NCBI RefSeq assembly: GCF_900115045.1
Contig: NZ_FOVC01000002.1
Coordinates: forward strand, 248,001-312,000
Reading direction: 5' to 3'
Source of the DNA: Izhakiella capsodis
GTDB lineage: Bacteria; Pseudomonadota; Gammaproteobacteria; Enterobacterales; Enterobacteriaceae
Length of the DNA stretch: 64,000 nucleotides
Positions 16,445-24,995 of this stretch are shown piece by piece. Every line of letters starts with the position of its first letter. The stretch's first letter is position 1. The notes beneath the pieces are model-generated. The model ran no database searches and had not been told where the DNA came from. It saw nothing but the letters and a program-made list of their open reading frames with translations. The position numbers were made by a program, and so were the translations under genes.

Positions 16445-17134
16445 TCAGGCGAAGTTTCGCGCGCCAAAGATTGCGGTGCCAATGCGCACCATAGTACTGC
16501 CAGCGGCAATAGCGGCTTCCATATCATCGCTCATTCCCAGCGAAAGTGTATCGACCGATGGGTGATCGGCTCTCAACAGCACGAATGCTTCAGACATCTG
16601 CTGACAAACCGCCAGCTGACGCTGATAATCGCTTTCCGGTGCCGGGATTGCCATGAGTCCCCGCAGCCTCAACCGTGGAAGTTTGGCTATTTGCAGCGCC
16701 AGCCCGGATATATCTTTTAGCATGATGCCGGATTTGCTGTTTTCGTCACTGATATTTACCTGAATCAGCACATTTAGCGCGTCCAGATGCTCCGGGCGCT
16801 GCTCGTTGAGCCGTGTAGCCAGCTTCAGCCGGTCCAGGGTATGAAGCCAGGCAAAATTTTCCGCTACCAGACGACTTTTGTTGGATTGTAGTGGACCGAT
16901 AAAGTGCCAGATCAAGGCAGGGTTTTTCAAGACGGTAATTTTATCCACTGCTTCCTGGACGTAATTTTCGCCAAAGCATTGCTGGCCTGCCAGCGCGGCT
17001 TCTGCGATAGCGCTCGCAGGTTTAGTTTTGCTGACCGCAAGTAGAGTAATTTCTGACGGATCGCGGCCGCATCGCTGCGCAGCAAGCGTGATCCGTTGCC
17101 GTATCTGGTCAAGATTGTGTGAAATTGCTGTCAT
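16445..17134 (-). CDS. yggS: PLP homeostasis protein YggS (PLPBP)
   Basis: 229 residues (E. coli 234). Single-domain PLP-binding barrel with no known catalysis, which buffers the vitamin B6 pool. The PLP lysine lies in LLAVSKTKPASAI near residue 37. FGENYVQEA, LIWHFIGPLQSNKSRLV and the phosphate-binding LSLGMSDDMEAAIAAGSTMVRIG (part) are the family blocks. First gene of the leftward cluster; divergent from pilT with 14 bases between start codons. Confidence 0.95.
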   Translation of the reverse strand: MTAISHNLDQIRQRITLAAQRCGRDPSEITLLAVSKTKPASAIAEAALAGQQCFGENYVQEAVDKITVLKNPALIWHFIGPLQSNKSRLVAENFAWLHTLDRLKLATRLNEQRPEHLDALNVLIQVNISDENSKSGIMLKDISGLALQIAKLPRLRLRGLMAIPAPESDYQRQLAVCQQMSEAFVLLRADHPSVDTLSLGMSDDMEAAIAAGSTMVRIGTAIFGARNFA

Positions 17135-17148
17135 AGTCAGGAGTAAAT

Positions 17149-18189
17149 ATGGAAATTGAAGAAATCGTGGCGCTTAGTGTAAAGCAAAATGCCTCTGATC
17201 TGCACCTTTGTAGCATGCAGCGACCACGCTGGCGGCGCGAAGGCAAACTTGCTGAAGCTGACGCTTTGCCTGTACTCAGTTCCGTGCAGCTGGAAAACTT
17301 TGCCGTAAACTGGCTCAATGACCAGCAGCGGCAACAGTTAGAACTGCAGGGGCAAGTGGATCTGGCAATTACACTTGCCGACGGTATTCGCCTGAGAGCC
17401 AATTTTTTTCGCCAGCGTACGGGGCTCTCGCTGGCGCTGCGCCGAATTGCTGGCGAAACACCAACGTTGCAGCAGCTGTACGCGCCTGCATCGTTGGAGG
17501 TGTTGACGACATGCCAGCACGGACTGATTTTAGTGACTGGCGCAACAGGCAGTGGTAAATCAACGACACTTGCGGCGATGATTGCTCATCTCAATCAACA
17601 TTCAAAGCATATTCTGACGTTGGAGGATCCGATTGAGTTTGTCCACTGCAGCCAGCATTCACTTATACAACAGCGTGAGATTGGTACGCACTGCGCTTCC
17701 TTTGCGGCGGGTCTGCGCGCGGCCTTGCGTGAGGACCCGGACGTTATTCTGCTGGGGGAGCTGCGTGATGAAGAGACCATCCGACTGGCATTAACCGCTG
17801 CCGAAACCGGTCATCTGGTGTTGGCAACGCTGCATACACGCAGTGCGGCCAGTGCGATAGAGCGCTTAACCGACGTCTTCTCCTCTGCGGAGAAGTCACA
17901 GGTAAGAAGCCAACTGGCAGCGAGCCTACAGGCCGTGATAGCTCAACGTCTGCAAACGGCGGCGGGGGGGGGACGTATTGCGTTGTATGAAGTGCTGATC
18001 AACACACCGGCGATTGCCAGTATGATCCGTGAAGGGAAGAATCATCAGATAGCTGCACAATTACAAACCGGTGGACAGTGGGGAATGCAAACGTTTGAAC
18101 AAAGCCTTGTTCAGCGAAAAAAGGCTGGGCTGGTGGCGATTCAGGGGGGACTGGCAAACCAGTCTTCAAGAATAATCACTGCCGATTGA
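17149..18189 (+). CDS. PilT-family twitching/retraction ATPase
   Basis: 346 residues, like the E. coli YggR/PilT homologue. A hexameric ATPase that powers type IV pilus retraction or related secretion. N-terminal PAS-like domain (residues 1-100), then Walker A VTGATGSGKSTT near 130, the Asp box LTLEDPIEFVH, Walker B REDPDVILLGELRDEE and the His box LVLATLHTRSA. All catalytic residues look intact. No other pil genes are next to it. A run of nine G at 17964-17972 encodes GGG in the C-domain. Its 3' end overlaps convergent ruvX by 49 bases. Many enterics keep this gene without a visible twitching role. Confidence 0.93.
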   Translation: MEIEEIVALSVKQNASDLHLCSMQRPRWRREGKLAEADALPVLSSVQLENFAVNWLNDQQRQQLELQGQVDLAITLADGIRLRANFFRQRTGLSLALRRIAGETPTLQQLYAPASLEVLTTCQHGLILVTGATGSGKSTTLAAMIAHLNQHSKHILTLEDPIEFVHCSQHSLIQQREIGTHCASFAAGLRAALREDPDVILLGELRDEETIRLALTAAETGHLVLATLHTRSAASAIERLTDVFSSAEKSQVRSQLAASLQAVIAQRLQTAAGGGRIALYEVLINTPAIASMIREGKNHQIAAQLQTGGQWGMQTFEQSLVQRKKAGLVAIQGGLANQSSRIITAD

Positions 18190-18554
18190 GAGTCAACGCT
18201 ACTTTTGCTGAGTGCACGATAGCCGCCACGGGCAAATAAGTCTGCTCTTGCTGCAACGGTGCTCAGACGTTCGTCCTGTAATTCAACCCGAATACCAAAG
18301 CGCCCGTGCAAACGGTTAGCGAATTTTCGCGCCCTGGCGCTCAGTGGTTGTTCGGTGCCGTCCATATTGAGTGGTAGCCCGACAATTACCGCGTCCGGTT
18401 GCCACTCTTTGAGCAGTGTTTTTATTTTATCCCAGTCAGGGGTGCCGTCCTGTGCTTTTAACGCGCAAAGGGCTCGGGCGGTGCCGGTCAACGTCTGTCC
18501 GACGGCGACGCCAATGCTTTTGGTGCCATAGTCAAATGCCAGTAGGATACTCAT
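18141..18554 (-). CDS. ruvX: Putative pre-16S rRNA nuclease YqgF/RuvX
   Basis: 137 residues (E. coli 138). RNase H-like fold; in E. coli needed for 16S rRNA 5' maturation. The start LAFDYGTKSIGVAVGQ carries the first acidic residue; VIVGLPLNMDGTEQPLSARA and ELQDERLSTVAA carry the rest, and ...SQSAVIILEDW closes the active site. Follows yqgE by six bases on the same strand. Its 3' end lies inside pilT. Confidence 0.94.
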   Translation of the reverse strand: MSILLAFDYGTKSIGVAVGQTLTGTARALCALKAQDGTPDWDKIKTLLKEWQPDAVIVGLPLNMDGTEQPLSARARKFANRLHGRFGIRVELQDERLSTVAARADLFARGGYRALSKSSVDSQSAVIILEDWFASPP

Positions 18555-18560
18555 CGGTTG

Positions 18561-19124
18561 TCAGGCGTGGCCCGCCTCGCTGTTTATATTATGAATATCG
18601 ACGCCAATGCTGCGCGCCGCTTCACGCCAGCGTTCGGCGATTGGCGTCTGGAACAGAATCTGACTGTTAGCCGGCGTAGTGAGCCAGGCATTTTCCAGTA
18701 GTTCACCTTCCAGCTGATCCTTTTCCCAGGCGCAGTATCCCAGTGTTACCAGTACCTGATTGGGGTGTCTGGGCGTTCCCAGGGTTTCCAGTACGTCGCG
18801 GGAGCTGGTGATCATCGTATTGTCAGAAACACGAATACTGGAGGCAAAAGCCCCCTGCGCTGAATGAAGAATAAAACCACGATCTTCGGCCAGCGGCCCG
18901 CCAACAAATACGGGTTTGTCGAGGCTGATTGTTTCATCGCGCGGTTCGGGGGTGATCTTCAGCTTTTTCAGCATTTTTTCAATGGTCAGATTGTCCATCG
19001 GCTTGTTAACGATCAAGCCCATAGCACCATCGTCGTTATGTTCACAGATATAAACTACCGAGCGTTTAAACATCGGGTCCTGCAGTGCAGGCATCGCGAT
19101 TAAAAAGTGATGCTGTAAATTCAT
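18561..19124 (-). CDS. yqgE: YqgE/AlgH family protein
   Basis: About 188 residues, matching E. coli YqgE (187). I choose the ATG at 19122-19124, giving MNLQHHFLIAMPALQDPMFK, the universal start of the family; an open stretch upstream to 19205 has no such similarity. GAMGLIVNKPM, VFVGGPLAEDRGFILH and LGYCAWEKDQLEGEL are family blocks. The molecular role is not well defined; it is nearly always next to ruvX, as here. Confidence 0.93.
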   Translation of the reverse strand: MNLQHHFLIAMPALQDPMFKRSVVYICEHNDDGAMGLIVNKPMDNLTIEKMLKKLKITPEPRDETISLDKPVFVGGPLAEDRGFILHSAQGAFASSIRVSDNTMITSSRDVLETLGTPRHPNQVLVTLGYCAWEKDQLEGELLENAWLTTPANSQILFQTPIAERWREAARSIGVDIHNINSEAGHA

Positions 19125-19201
19125 TCTCAAAACCATGTCTTCACGAGTTGGGGACGCCATCAGGCTTGCGGCCATTGATGGCGCTGCGGCCAATTGTTTT
19201 A

Positions 19202-20149
19202 TCAACCGGCCAGATGATTTTCAATTGCATCCATCAACATACCGGTGATGGAGACAGGAAATGCCGCTTCGATTTCTTTGATACAGGTGGGGCTGGTGAC
19301 GTTTATTTCCGTCAGTTTATCGCCAATAACATCAAGTCCGACAAAAATTAGTCCTCTGGCTTTCAGCGCTGGACCGACACTACGCGCGATTTTCCAGTCA
19401 CTGTCGCTCAATGGCCTGGCTTCGCCACGCCCGCCCGCTGCCAGATTGCCTCGTGTTTCACCGCTTTTAGGAATGCGAGCCAGGCAGTAAGGAACCGGTT
19501 CACCGTTAACCACCAGTATACGCTTATCCCCCTCTTTGATCGCAGGCAGATAGTTTTGCGCCATACAGTAGAACTGACCGTGGTTGGTTAATCCTTCAAT
19601 GATAACAGACAGGTTGGGATCGTCTTGTTTAACGCGGAAAATTGATGAGCCGCCCATACCGTCCAGCGGTTTCAGAATGATATCGCCATGCTGCTGCCAG
19701 AACTGGCGTATGCGCTCGGCATCACGGGTCACCAGTGTATCAGGCGTTAAATCGGCAAACCATGCGGTGAACAGTTTTTCGTTACAATCGCGCAGGCTCT
19801 GTGGTTTGTTAACGATTAAGGTTCCCTGTTCCTCGGCACGTTCAAGGATATAGGTGGCGTAGATAAACTCGGTGTCGAAGGGAGGATCTTTACGCATCAG
19901 CACGACGTTTAAATCGGCTAGTGGCATATCTTGCTCTTCGCCAAACTCGAACCATTTGTCATAGTTCTGTTCAACTTGTAGCCGACGCGTGCGGCAGCAG
20001 GCAACGCCACCGCGTAAGTAGAGATCGTTCATCTCCATGTAATGAATTTCATAACCACGGCGCTGTGCCTCCAGCAGCATTGCAAAGCTGGAGTCTTTTT
20101 TTATATTGATGGAGGTGATGGGGTCCATCACGATGCCAAGCTTAATCAT
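19202..20149 (-). CDS. gshB: Glutathione synthetase
   Basis: ATP-grasp enzyme joining gamma-glutamylcysteine and glycine. About 315 residues, as in E. coli. I choose the ATG at 20147-20149 (MIKLGIVMDPITSINIKKDS) with AAAAGGAG nine bases upstream. Substrate contacts include RRLQVEQNYDKWFEF; the ATP-binding parts include ILKPLDGMGGSSIFR near residue 160 and GEPVPYCLARIPKSGETRGNL near 225 (both quoted within limits). VTSPTCIKEIEA supplies metal ligands. Lies between rsmE and yqgE. Confidence 0.96.
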   Translation of the reverse strand: MIKLGIVMDPITSINIKKDSSFAMLLEAQRRGYEIHYMEMNDLYLRGGVACCRTRRLQVEQNYDKWFEFGEEQDMPLADLNVVLMRKDPPFDTEFIYATYILERAEEQGTLIVNKPQSLRDCNEKLFTAWFADLTPDTLVTRDAERIRQFWQQHGDIILKPLDGMGGSSIFRVKQDDPNLSVIIEGLTNHGQFYCMAQNYLPAIKEGDKRILVVNGEPVPYCLARIPKSGETRGNLAAGGRGEARPLSDSDWKIARSVGPALKARGLIFVGLDVIGDKLTEINVTSPTCIKEIEAAFPVSITGMLMDAIENHLAG

Positions 20150-20203
20150 TGTGGTTCTCCTTTTGCCGCAGCTCGCGTTGAGTGCAACGAACAATATGGT
20201 TAA

Positions 20204-20935
20204 TCAGCCTAAGTCTCCAAAGCGCACCTGCAAGGCTGTGATTGCGGTTAATGCCGTTGTTTCAGTGCGTAACACCCGTGGCCCTAATAAAATATCAGTA
20301 AAATCATAATGCGATGTCAGGTTAATTTCCTCTTTGCTCAGCCCGCCTTCCGGGCCAATCAGCAGTCGCAGCCGGTTCACCGGAAGTGGCAGGGTGTTAA
20401 TGCTATGTTTGGCCCGTGGATGCAAATTAAGCCTCAAGCCGGTGTCTGGTTCAGCGCACCAGTTTTCCAGTACCATGACATTGCGTATTTCAGGTAGCCG
20501 GTTACGGCCGCACTGCTCACAGGCCGCAATAGCGATCTTCCGCCATTGCTGAACTTTTTTTTCTTGCCGTTCAACGTCCAGCTTTACCCCACAGCGTTCA
20601 GATAGCAGAGGTGTGATGATATTAACGCCCAACTCAACGGCTTTCTGGATGGTGAATTCCATCTTCTCACCCCGTGACATCACCTGCCCAAGATGTAGGT
20701 GCAATGGCGATTCGCGATCGTCTTCCTGTACACTTTGCAGCTGTACGTTGACCTGTTTTTTATCCGCATGGGTAATCTGTGCTGTAAACGTCATATTAGT
20801 GCCATCAAACAGGGTCAGCATCCCACCAGCCTGCATACGCAGTACACGAGCCACGTGATTAGCTGCATCTTCGCTTAAGATAATTTCTGCACCTGGTGTC
20901 AGCGGGGTGGGGTGATAAATGCGCGGTATTCGCAT
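20204..20935 (-). CDS. rsmE: 16S rRNA (uracil-N3)-methyltransferase RsmE
   Basis: Methylates U1498 of 16S rRNA using SAM. About 243 residues, same as E. coli. I choose the ATG at 20933-20935 (MRIPRIYHPTPLTPG), which matches the family and has AGGA upstream; an ATG two codons earlier is also possible. N-terminal PUA-like domain, then a SPOUT fold with the knot: MSRGEKMEFTIQKAVELG, ERCGVKL, RLLIGPEGGLSKEEI and ILLGPRVLRTETTALTA. Next upstream in E. coli is endA, here reduced to a relic. Confidence 0.96.
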   Translation of the reverse strand: MRIPRIYHPTPLTPGAEIILSEDAANHVARVLRMQAGGMLTLFDGTNMTFTAQITHADKKQVNVQLQSVQEDDRESPLHLHLGQVMSRGEKMEFTIQKAVELGVNIITPLLSERCGVKLDVERQEKKVQQWRKIAIAACEQCGRNRLPEIRNVMVLENWCAEPDTGLRLNLHPRAKHSINTLPLPVNRLRLLIGPEGGLSKEEINLTSHYDFTDILLGPRVLRTETTALTAITALQVRFGDLG

Positions 20936-21012
20936 GGTCATCCTGAAATGTTAAACCACGCGCTGCGCGGTTGTTTATGGGTTTTGGTGCATAGTGTAGG
21001 GGAGGGGTTTTA

Positions 21013-21296
21013 CTACTGGCAAGCCTGTTGCGTCTACGGATTACTATTACCCTGAGTCAGGGTGATACGAAGATTCCGTTTACACGCCCAGATCGTCAAC
21101 GGATAAAACAGGTTCCAGGTTTGAAACAATCCGGTTTGCCGGAGAATAATGTCAGATAATAGAGGCTGCGTAGGTAGAAATATGTGCGGGCGATCGCAGC
21201 ACGCGTGCGGATGGGTGACCGCGAGTGTTTAGCTTTTAAGCCGTTTTCTGCCGCGGGATTTCTGCCCGTGCTGATGTTAGTGTTGCCGCAATCCAT
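21013..21296 (-). pseudogene. endA: endA (endonuclease I) C-terminal relic
   Basis: Between sprT and rsmE, where E. coli has endA, only the last roughly 90 codons survive. One minus-strand frame reads [21 protein letters not shown], close to the [20 protein letters not shown] block of EndA (each side about 20 residues). After a one-base shift the other frame continues LRQTGLFQTWNLFYPLTIWACKR, echoing LFNAWNKMYPVTDWECER, then TQGNSNP and a TAG exactly where EndA has Tyr, then TQQACQ and TAG. The N-terminal half, including the catalytic His-Asn region, is gone. The periplasmic nuclease would be absent unless another copy exists. Confidence 0.82.
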
Positions 21297-21320
21297 TATC
21301 GAACGGGGTAGCCTGTTTTG

Positions 21321-21833
21321 TTAGTCGGCGCTGAACTGGCCCGGCTGAAGCTGACTGCTGCAGTGCACGCAATGGTAGAGGGTTTCTCCGCGCATCATAC
21401 GATTATGACGACGTACCGTTAACTGATGCTGCTGGCAGCGACAAAAATAGGGAAAGGTTCGGCTACGTACCGATGCCACTTCGAAAGCGTGGGTGCGCCG
21501 GGCGGAAACATTCAGTACACACTCCATCATCCATTTCCACTCGCCACCGTGCGGTGCGACGCGGCCAAAGTGTTTCCAGACCAGTAAATGGGCAAGCTCG
21601 TGTGGCACGACCTCTTCAATGAATGCCTGCTGGTTTTCCATCAGTAGCACTGGATTCAGGCGGACCTCCCACTTTTCCACCCACGCCGAGCCAGCCGCTG
21701 TTCCGCGCTGGCTATAGATGAGATTAGGCAGCGGGTAGTCGCGAGTCAGATGCTGATTAGCGCGCAGTAAATTCTCGCGCAGCGCACGCATGACCGATTG
21801 TTGTACTGCTATCGGGAGTCGCTGAGGTTTCAT
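21321..21833 (-). CDS. sprT: SprT family zinc metalloprotein
   Basis: About 170 residues (E. coli 165). I choose the ATG at 21831-21833 (MKPQRLPIAVQQSVMRALRE). The zinc-protease motif VPHELAHLLVWKHFG near residue 74 is intact, and a C-terminal zinc ribbon follows: C-x-C in YFCRCQQHQ and C-x2-C in YHCVHCSSQ. The domain is shared with eukaryotic SPRTN, which degrades DNA-protein crosslinks; the bacterial role is not settled. Lies between galP and the endA relic. Confidence 0.93.
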   Translation of the reverse strand: MKPQRLPIAVQQSVMRALRENLLRANQHLTRDYPLPNLIYSQRGTAAGSAWVEKWEVRLNPVLLMENQQAFIEEVVPHELAHLLVWKHFGRVAPHGGEWKWMMECVLNVSARRTHAFEVASVRSRTFPYFCRCQQHQLTVRRHNRMMRGETLYHCVHCSSQLQPGQFSAD

Positions 21834-21871
21834 GGCGGCAAGGATACGTCTGAGGAGGAGGAAGTACAATC

Positions 21872-21899
21872 GGCAGAGGCCGCCTTTACGGCCTCTGCC
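21872..21899 (-). terminator. Hairpin between galP and sprT
   Basis: GGCAGAGGCCG at 21872-21882 pairs perfectly over 11 bp with 21889-21899. On the minus strand it follows the galP stop by about seven bases and is trailed by GATTGTACTT, a poor T-run. Likely ends most galP transcripts. Confidence 0.6.
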
Positions 21900-21905
21900 C
21901 AGGAA

Positions 21906-23300
21906 CTACTGCTGACCGATGTCGCGCAGCTTTTTACCGCTCATCAGGTTACGTTCGATATGCTCAAGCGTAATGTTTTTAGTTTCCGGGATCAGCGCGA
22001 TGGTGATCAGAATAAACACTACGTTCAGGCCAGCATAGACCCAGAAAGTTTGCGCATTGCCCAGGTTGTTCAGCATTGTCAGGAAGGTTGCACCGACGAT
22101 CATATTGGCGATCCAGTTGGTCGCCGTTGAGACAGTAATACCGAAGTCGCGACCCTTCAATGGCTGGATCTCCGAGCACAAAACCCAGATAAGCGGGCCG
22201 GCACTCATGGCGAAGCCAATAATAAACATCAGTAGCATGGCAATGGCAAAATATTGAGCGCCCGCTGAATGAATGCCAACGTGCAGCATCGTGCCGAGAA
22301 TACCCATGCCTGCAGCCATAACCAGAAACCCCAGGGTCAGCGTTGGCTTCCGGCCCCAACGGTCAACCAGCCCGATAGCAATAAAGGTCGCCAGTACGTT
22401 TACAAGACCGACGATTACCGTTCCCCACATCTGTTCCGTGGTGTTAGTAAATCCTGCGATTTCGAAGATTTTCGGCGCATAGTACATGATAACGTTCATG
22501 CCGGTGAACTGCTGCATAACCTGTAACAGCACGCCGAGAAAAACTGCGCGGCGAAAATTGCTATTACTTTGGAACAGCTGCCAGCCTGACTGTTTGATTT
22601 TCAGGCTTTCGCGAATTTCATCCAGCTCACGCTTTGCCTGTTCGCTGGTATCGCGCAGACGATCCAGCACCCGCTTTGCGTCGCGGAAGTCGCCTTTTGC
22701 TGCCAGCCAGCGCGGGCTGTTTGGCAGAAAAATAACGCCAATCAGCAACAGGATCGCCGGAATAATGATGACACCGAGCATCCAGCGCCAGGATCCGGAG
22801 GCGCTAAACGCGGTATCGGACAGGTAAGCGGCCAGAATCCCGATAGTAATCATCAACTGGTAAAGAGAAATCATGCTACCGCGAATTTTCTCCGGAGCGA
22901 TTTCTGACAGATACAGCGGTGCAGTATAAGAGGCAACGCCAACGGCCAGGCCCAGGAGCACACGAGCGGCAATCAGCATTTCCGGATTAGGTGCCATAGC
23001 CGACCACAAGGAGCCAATGACGAACAAAATGGCACCCACCATCAGGCTTTTTTTACGGCCAAGCTGTGATGACATCCAGCCGCTACCCACCGCGCCTACC
23101 GCTGCGCCAAACATCATGGAGCTGACTATCCATTCCTGCTGGTGGGCATTGACAGTGAACTCTTTCGCAATGAAGGGTAACGCGCCAGCGATTACGCCAA
23201 TATCTAAACCGAATAACAGACCGGCTAATGCTGCGAGGAAACAAACAAAAAAGGTCATCGCTTTGTTCGATGTTTTGCTTGTCTTTTTATAGTCAGGCAT
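21906..23300 (-). CDS. galP: Galactose:proton symporter
   Basis: Inner-membrane sugar porter of the MFS, 464 residues, same as E. coli GalP. Twelve helices. The MFS motif GWMSSQLGRKKSL follows helix 2, the sugar-porter motif PNSPRWL lies near 213, QQFTGMNVIMYYAPKIFE (helix 7, sugar binding) near 280, DRWGRKPTL near 335 and PETKNITLEHIE near the C-terminus. Similarity to E. coli GalP is high along the whole length, so galactose and glucose are the probable substrates. A GalR operator and a CRP-like site lie upstream. Between sprT and metK, as in E. coli. Confidence 0.95.
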   Translation of the reverse strand: MPDYKKTSKTSNKAMTFFVCFLAALAGLLFGLDIGVIAGALPFIAKEFTVNAHQQEWIVSSMMFGAAVGAVGSGWMSSQLGRKKSLMVGAILFVIGSLWSAMAPNPEMLIAARVLLGLAVGVASYTAPLYLSEIAPEKIRGSMISLYQLMITIGILAAYLSDTAFSASGSWRWMLGVIIIPAILLLIGVIFLPNSPRWLAAKGDFRDAKRVLDRLRDTSEQAKRELDEIRESLKIKQSGWQLFQSNSNFRRAVFLGVLLQVMQQFTGMNVIMYYAPKIFEIAGFTNTTEQMWGTVIVGLVNVLATFIAIGLVDRWGRKPTLTLGFLVMAAGMGILGTMLHVGIHSAGAQYFAIAMLLMFIIGFAMSAGPLIWVLCSEIQPLKGRDFGITVSTATNWIANMIVGATFLTMLNNLGNAQTFWVYAGLNVVFILITIALIPETKNITLEHIERNLMSGKKLRDIGQQ

Positions 23301-23367
23301 AACGTCTCCATGTAAGTAAACGGCATCTTATTTTATCAATGGTAGGAAAAACTCTCATTAAAGAAAG

Positions 23368-23400
23368 TGCGGTGGATCACAGTAATGTAATCGTTTACAC
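23368..23400. promoter_or_regulatory. GalR operator and CRP-like site upstream of galP
   Basis: ATGTAATCGTTTACAC at 23385-23400 is, on the other strand, GTGTAAACGATTACAT, nearly the GalR/GalS operator GTGTAAnCGnTTmCAC. Overlapping its left edge, AGTGC-GGTGGA-TCACA at 23366-23381 keeps one good CRP half-site. Both lie 70-100 bases upstream of galP, as in E. coli, fitting galactose induction and catabolite control. Confidence 0.7.
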
Positions 23401-23802
23401 ACCGTGAACTAACATGAGAAGGCATTTTTCTCTACATTCGGAATTGTTTTTCAGTGCGAAATAACTAACCCAATGATTTTGTCACCGACACGTATCAAAT
23501 GGCGCTAAAATGACGAAATATTACGTTTAAAACTATTCTGAACTATCAGTAATGTCACGATAAATTATCAGCTTACTTATTGTAATCATTGCTATCTGCG
23601 ACAAGCAATCCAGATAAAGTGTAGATGCTTTCTGAAAATAGGGTCGTATATGACAATAGAAATATTCGGGCTAAAAGAGGCGTTTGTTGATCACTGGCGG
23701 TGTATCACCAGGCGGTGGGTTTAGATTGCTGCAAATTCCTGGCAACGCTGTAAAAGAGCGAAATGCATCATACAAGTAAGGGAAGGTTGCCGGTCAGGAG
23801 TG
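23401..23802. other. AT-rich region between galP control sites and metK
   Basis: About 400 bases without a gene on either strand. The part nearest galP is AT-rich and may hold promoter elements. I recognise nothing else. Confidence 0.5.
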
Positions 23803-23826
23803 AAGGGCCGTGACGAGACGGCCCTT
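23803..23826 (-). terminator. Terminator of metK
   Basis: AAGGGCCGT (23803-23811) pairs with ACGGCCCTT (23818-23826) across GACGAG, just after the metK stop on the minus strand. A strong stem with a weak T-run. Confidence 0.7.
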
Positions 23827-23843
23827 TAACAGAGAGATAAAGC

Positions 23844-24995
23844 TTAGAGCCCGGCAGCCTCACGCAGTTGTTCAGCTTTGTCGGTTTTCTCCCATGGAAA
23901 TGCGTCGCGACCAAAGTGGCCATAGGCGGCCGTGGCACGATATATCGGATGCAGCAGATCCATCATCTTGATAAGTCCATACGGACGCAGATCGAAGAAT
24001 TCACGTACCAACAAGGTCAGCTGCTCATTTGGAAGTTTTCCGGTACCGAAAGTTTCAACCATGATGGACGTTGGTTCTGCTACGCCGATGGCGTAAGAAA
24101 CCTGAATTTCACAGCGTTCGGCCAGGCCAGCGGCGACAATATTTTTCGCCACGTAACGTGCTGCGTAGGCTGCGGAGCGGTCAACTTTAGACGGATCTTT
24201 ACCGGAAAAGGCACCGCCGCCGTGACGCGCCATACCGCCGTAAGTATCAACGATAATTTTACGTCCGGTCAGACCACAGTCGCCCATTGGACCGCCGATA
24301 ACAAAGCGACCCGTTGGGTTAATATGATATTTCGTTGCCGCATTAATCCATTCAGCTGGTAGAACTGGCTTGATAATTTCTTCCATTACGGCTTCTTGCA
24401 GCGCTTTCTGGCTTATTTCTTCAGCATGTTGGGTTGAAAGCACAACAGCGTCAATACCAACGATTTTGTTGTCATTATACTGGAAGGTAATCTGGCTTTT
24501 GGCGTCAGGACGAAGCCAGGGCAGGGTGCCATTTTTGCGTACTTCAGCCTGACGCTGTACCAGACGATGGGCATAGGTGATCGGGGCCGGCATCAGTACG
24601 TCAGTTTCATCTGTGGCATAACCAAACATCAGACCCTGATCGCCTGCACCCTGTTCCAGCGGATCGGCACGATCTACGCCCTGATTGATATCCGGTGACT
24701 GTTTACCGATGGCATTCAGTACCGCGCAGGAGTTGGCGTCGAAGCCCATATCAGAATGTACATAACCGATTTCACGCACGGTATTACGGACGATTTCTTC
24801 AATGTCGACCCATGCGGTAGTGGTAATTTCGCCCCCCACCAGCACCATACCCGTTTTGACGTAAGTTTCGCAGGCCACGCGGGCTTTGGGATCCTGCGCC
24901 AGAATGGCATCCAGCACAGCATCGGAAATCTGATCGGCGATTTTATCGGGGTGCCCCTCTGATACGGACTCTGAGGTGAAAAGATGTTTAGCCAT
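23844..24995 (-). CDS. metK: S-adenosylmethionine synthetase
   Basis: Makes SAM from methionine and ATP; also the source of decarboxylated SAM for spermidine. 383 residues (E. coli 384). I choose the ATG at 24993-24995, giving MAKHLFTSESVSEGHPDKIADQ (first 20 residues conserved) with the substrate His14/Asp16. GAGDQGLMFGYA near 116 is the flexible active-site loop, and GGGAFSGKDPSKVDRS near 258 the phosphate-binding signature. Full-length and intact. The upstream 600 bases hold its promoter; I cannot see clear MetJ boxes. Confidence 0.97.
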   Translation of the reverse strand: MAKHLFTSESVSEGHPDKIADQISDAVLDAILAQDPKARVACETYVKTGMVLVGGEITTTAWVDIEEIVRNTVREIGYVHSDMGFDANSCAVLNAIGKQSPDINQGVDRADPLEQGAGDQGLMFGYATDETDVLMPAPITYAHRLVQRQAEVRKNGTLPWLRPDAKSQITFQYNDNKIVGIDAVVLSTQHAEEISQKALQEAVMEEIIKPVLPAEWINAATKYHINPTGRFVIGGPMGDCGLTGRKIIVDTYGGMARHGGGAFSGKDPSKVDRSAAYAARYVAKNIVAAGLAERCEIQVSYAIGVAEPTSIMVETFGTGKLPNEQLTLLVREFFDLRPYGLIKMMDLLHPIYRATAAYGHFGRDAFPWEKTDKAEQLREAAGL

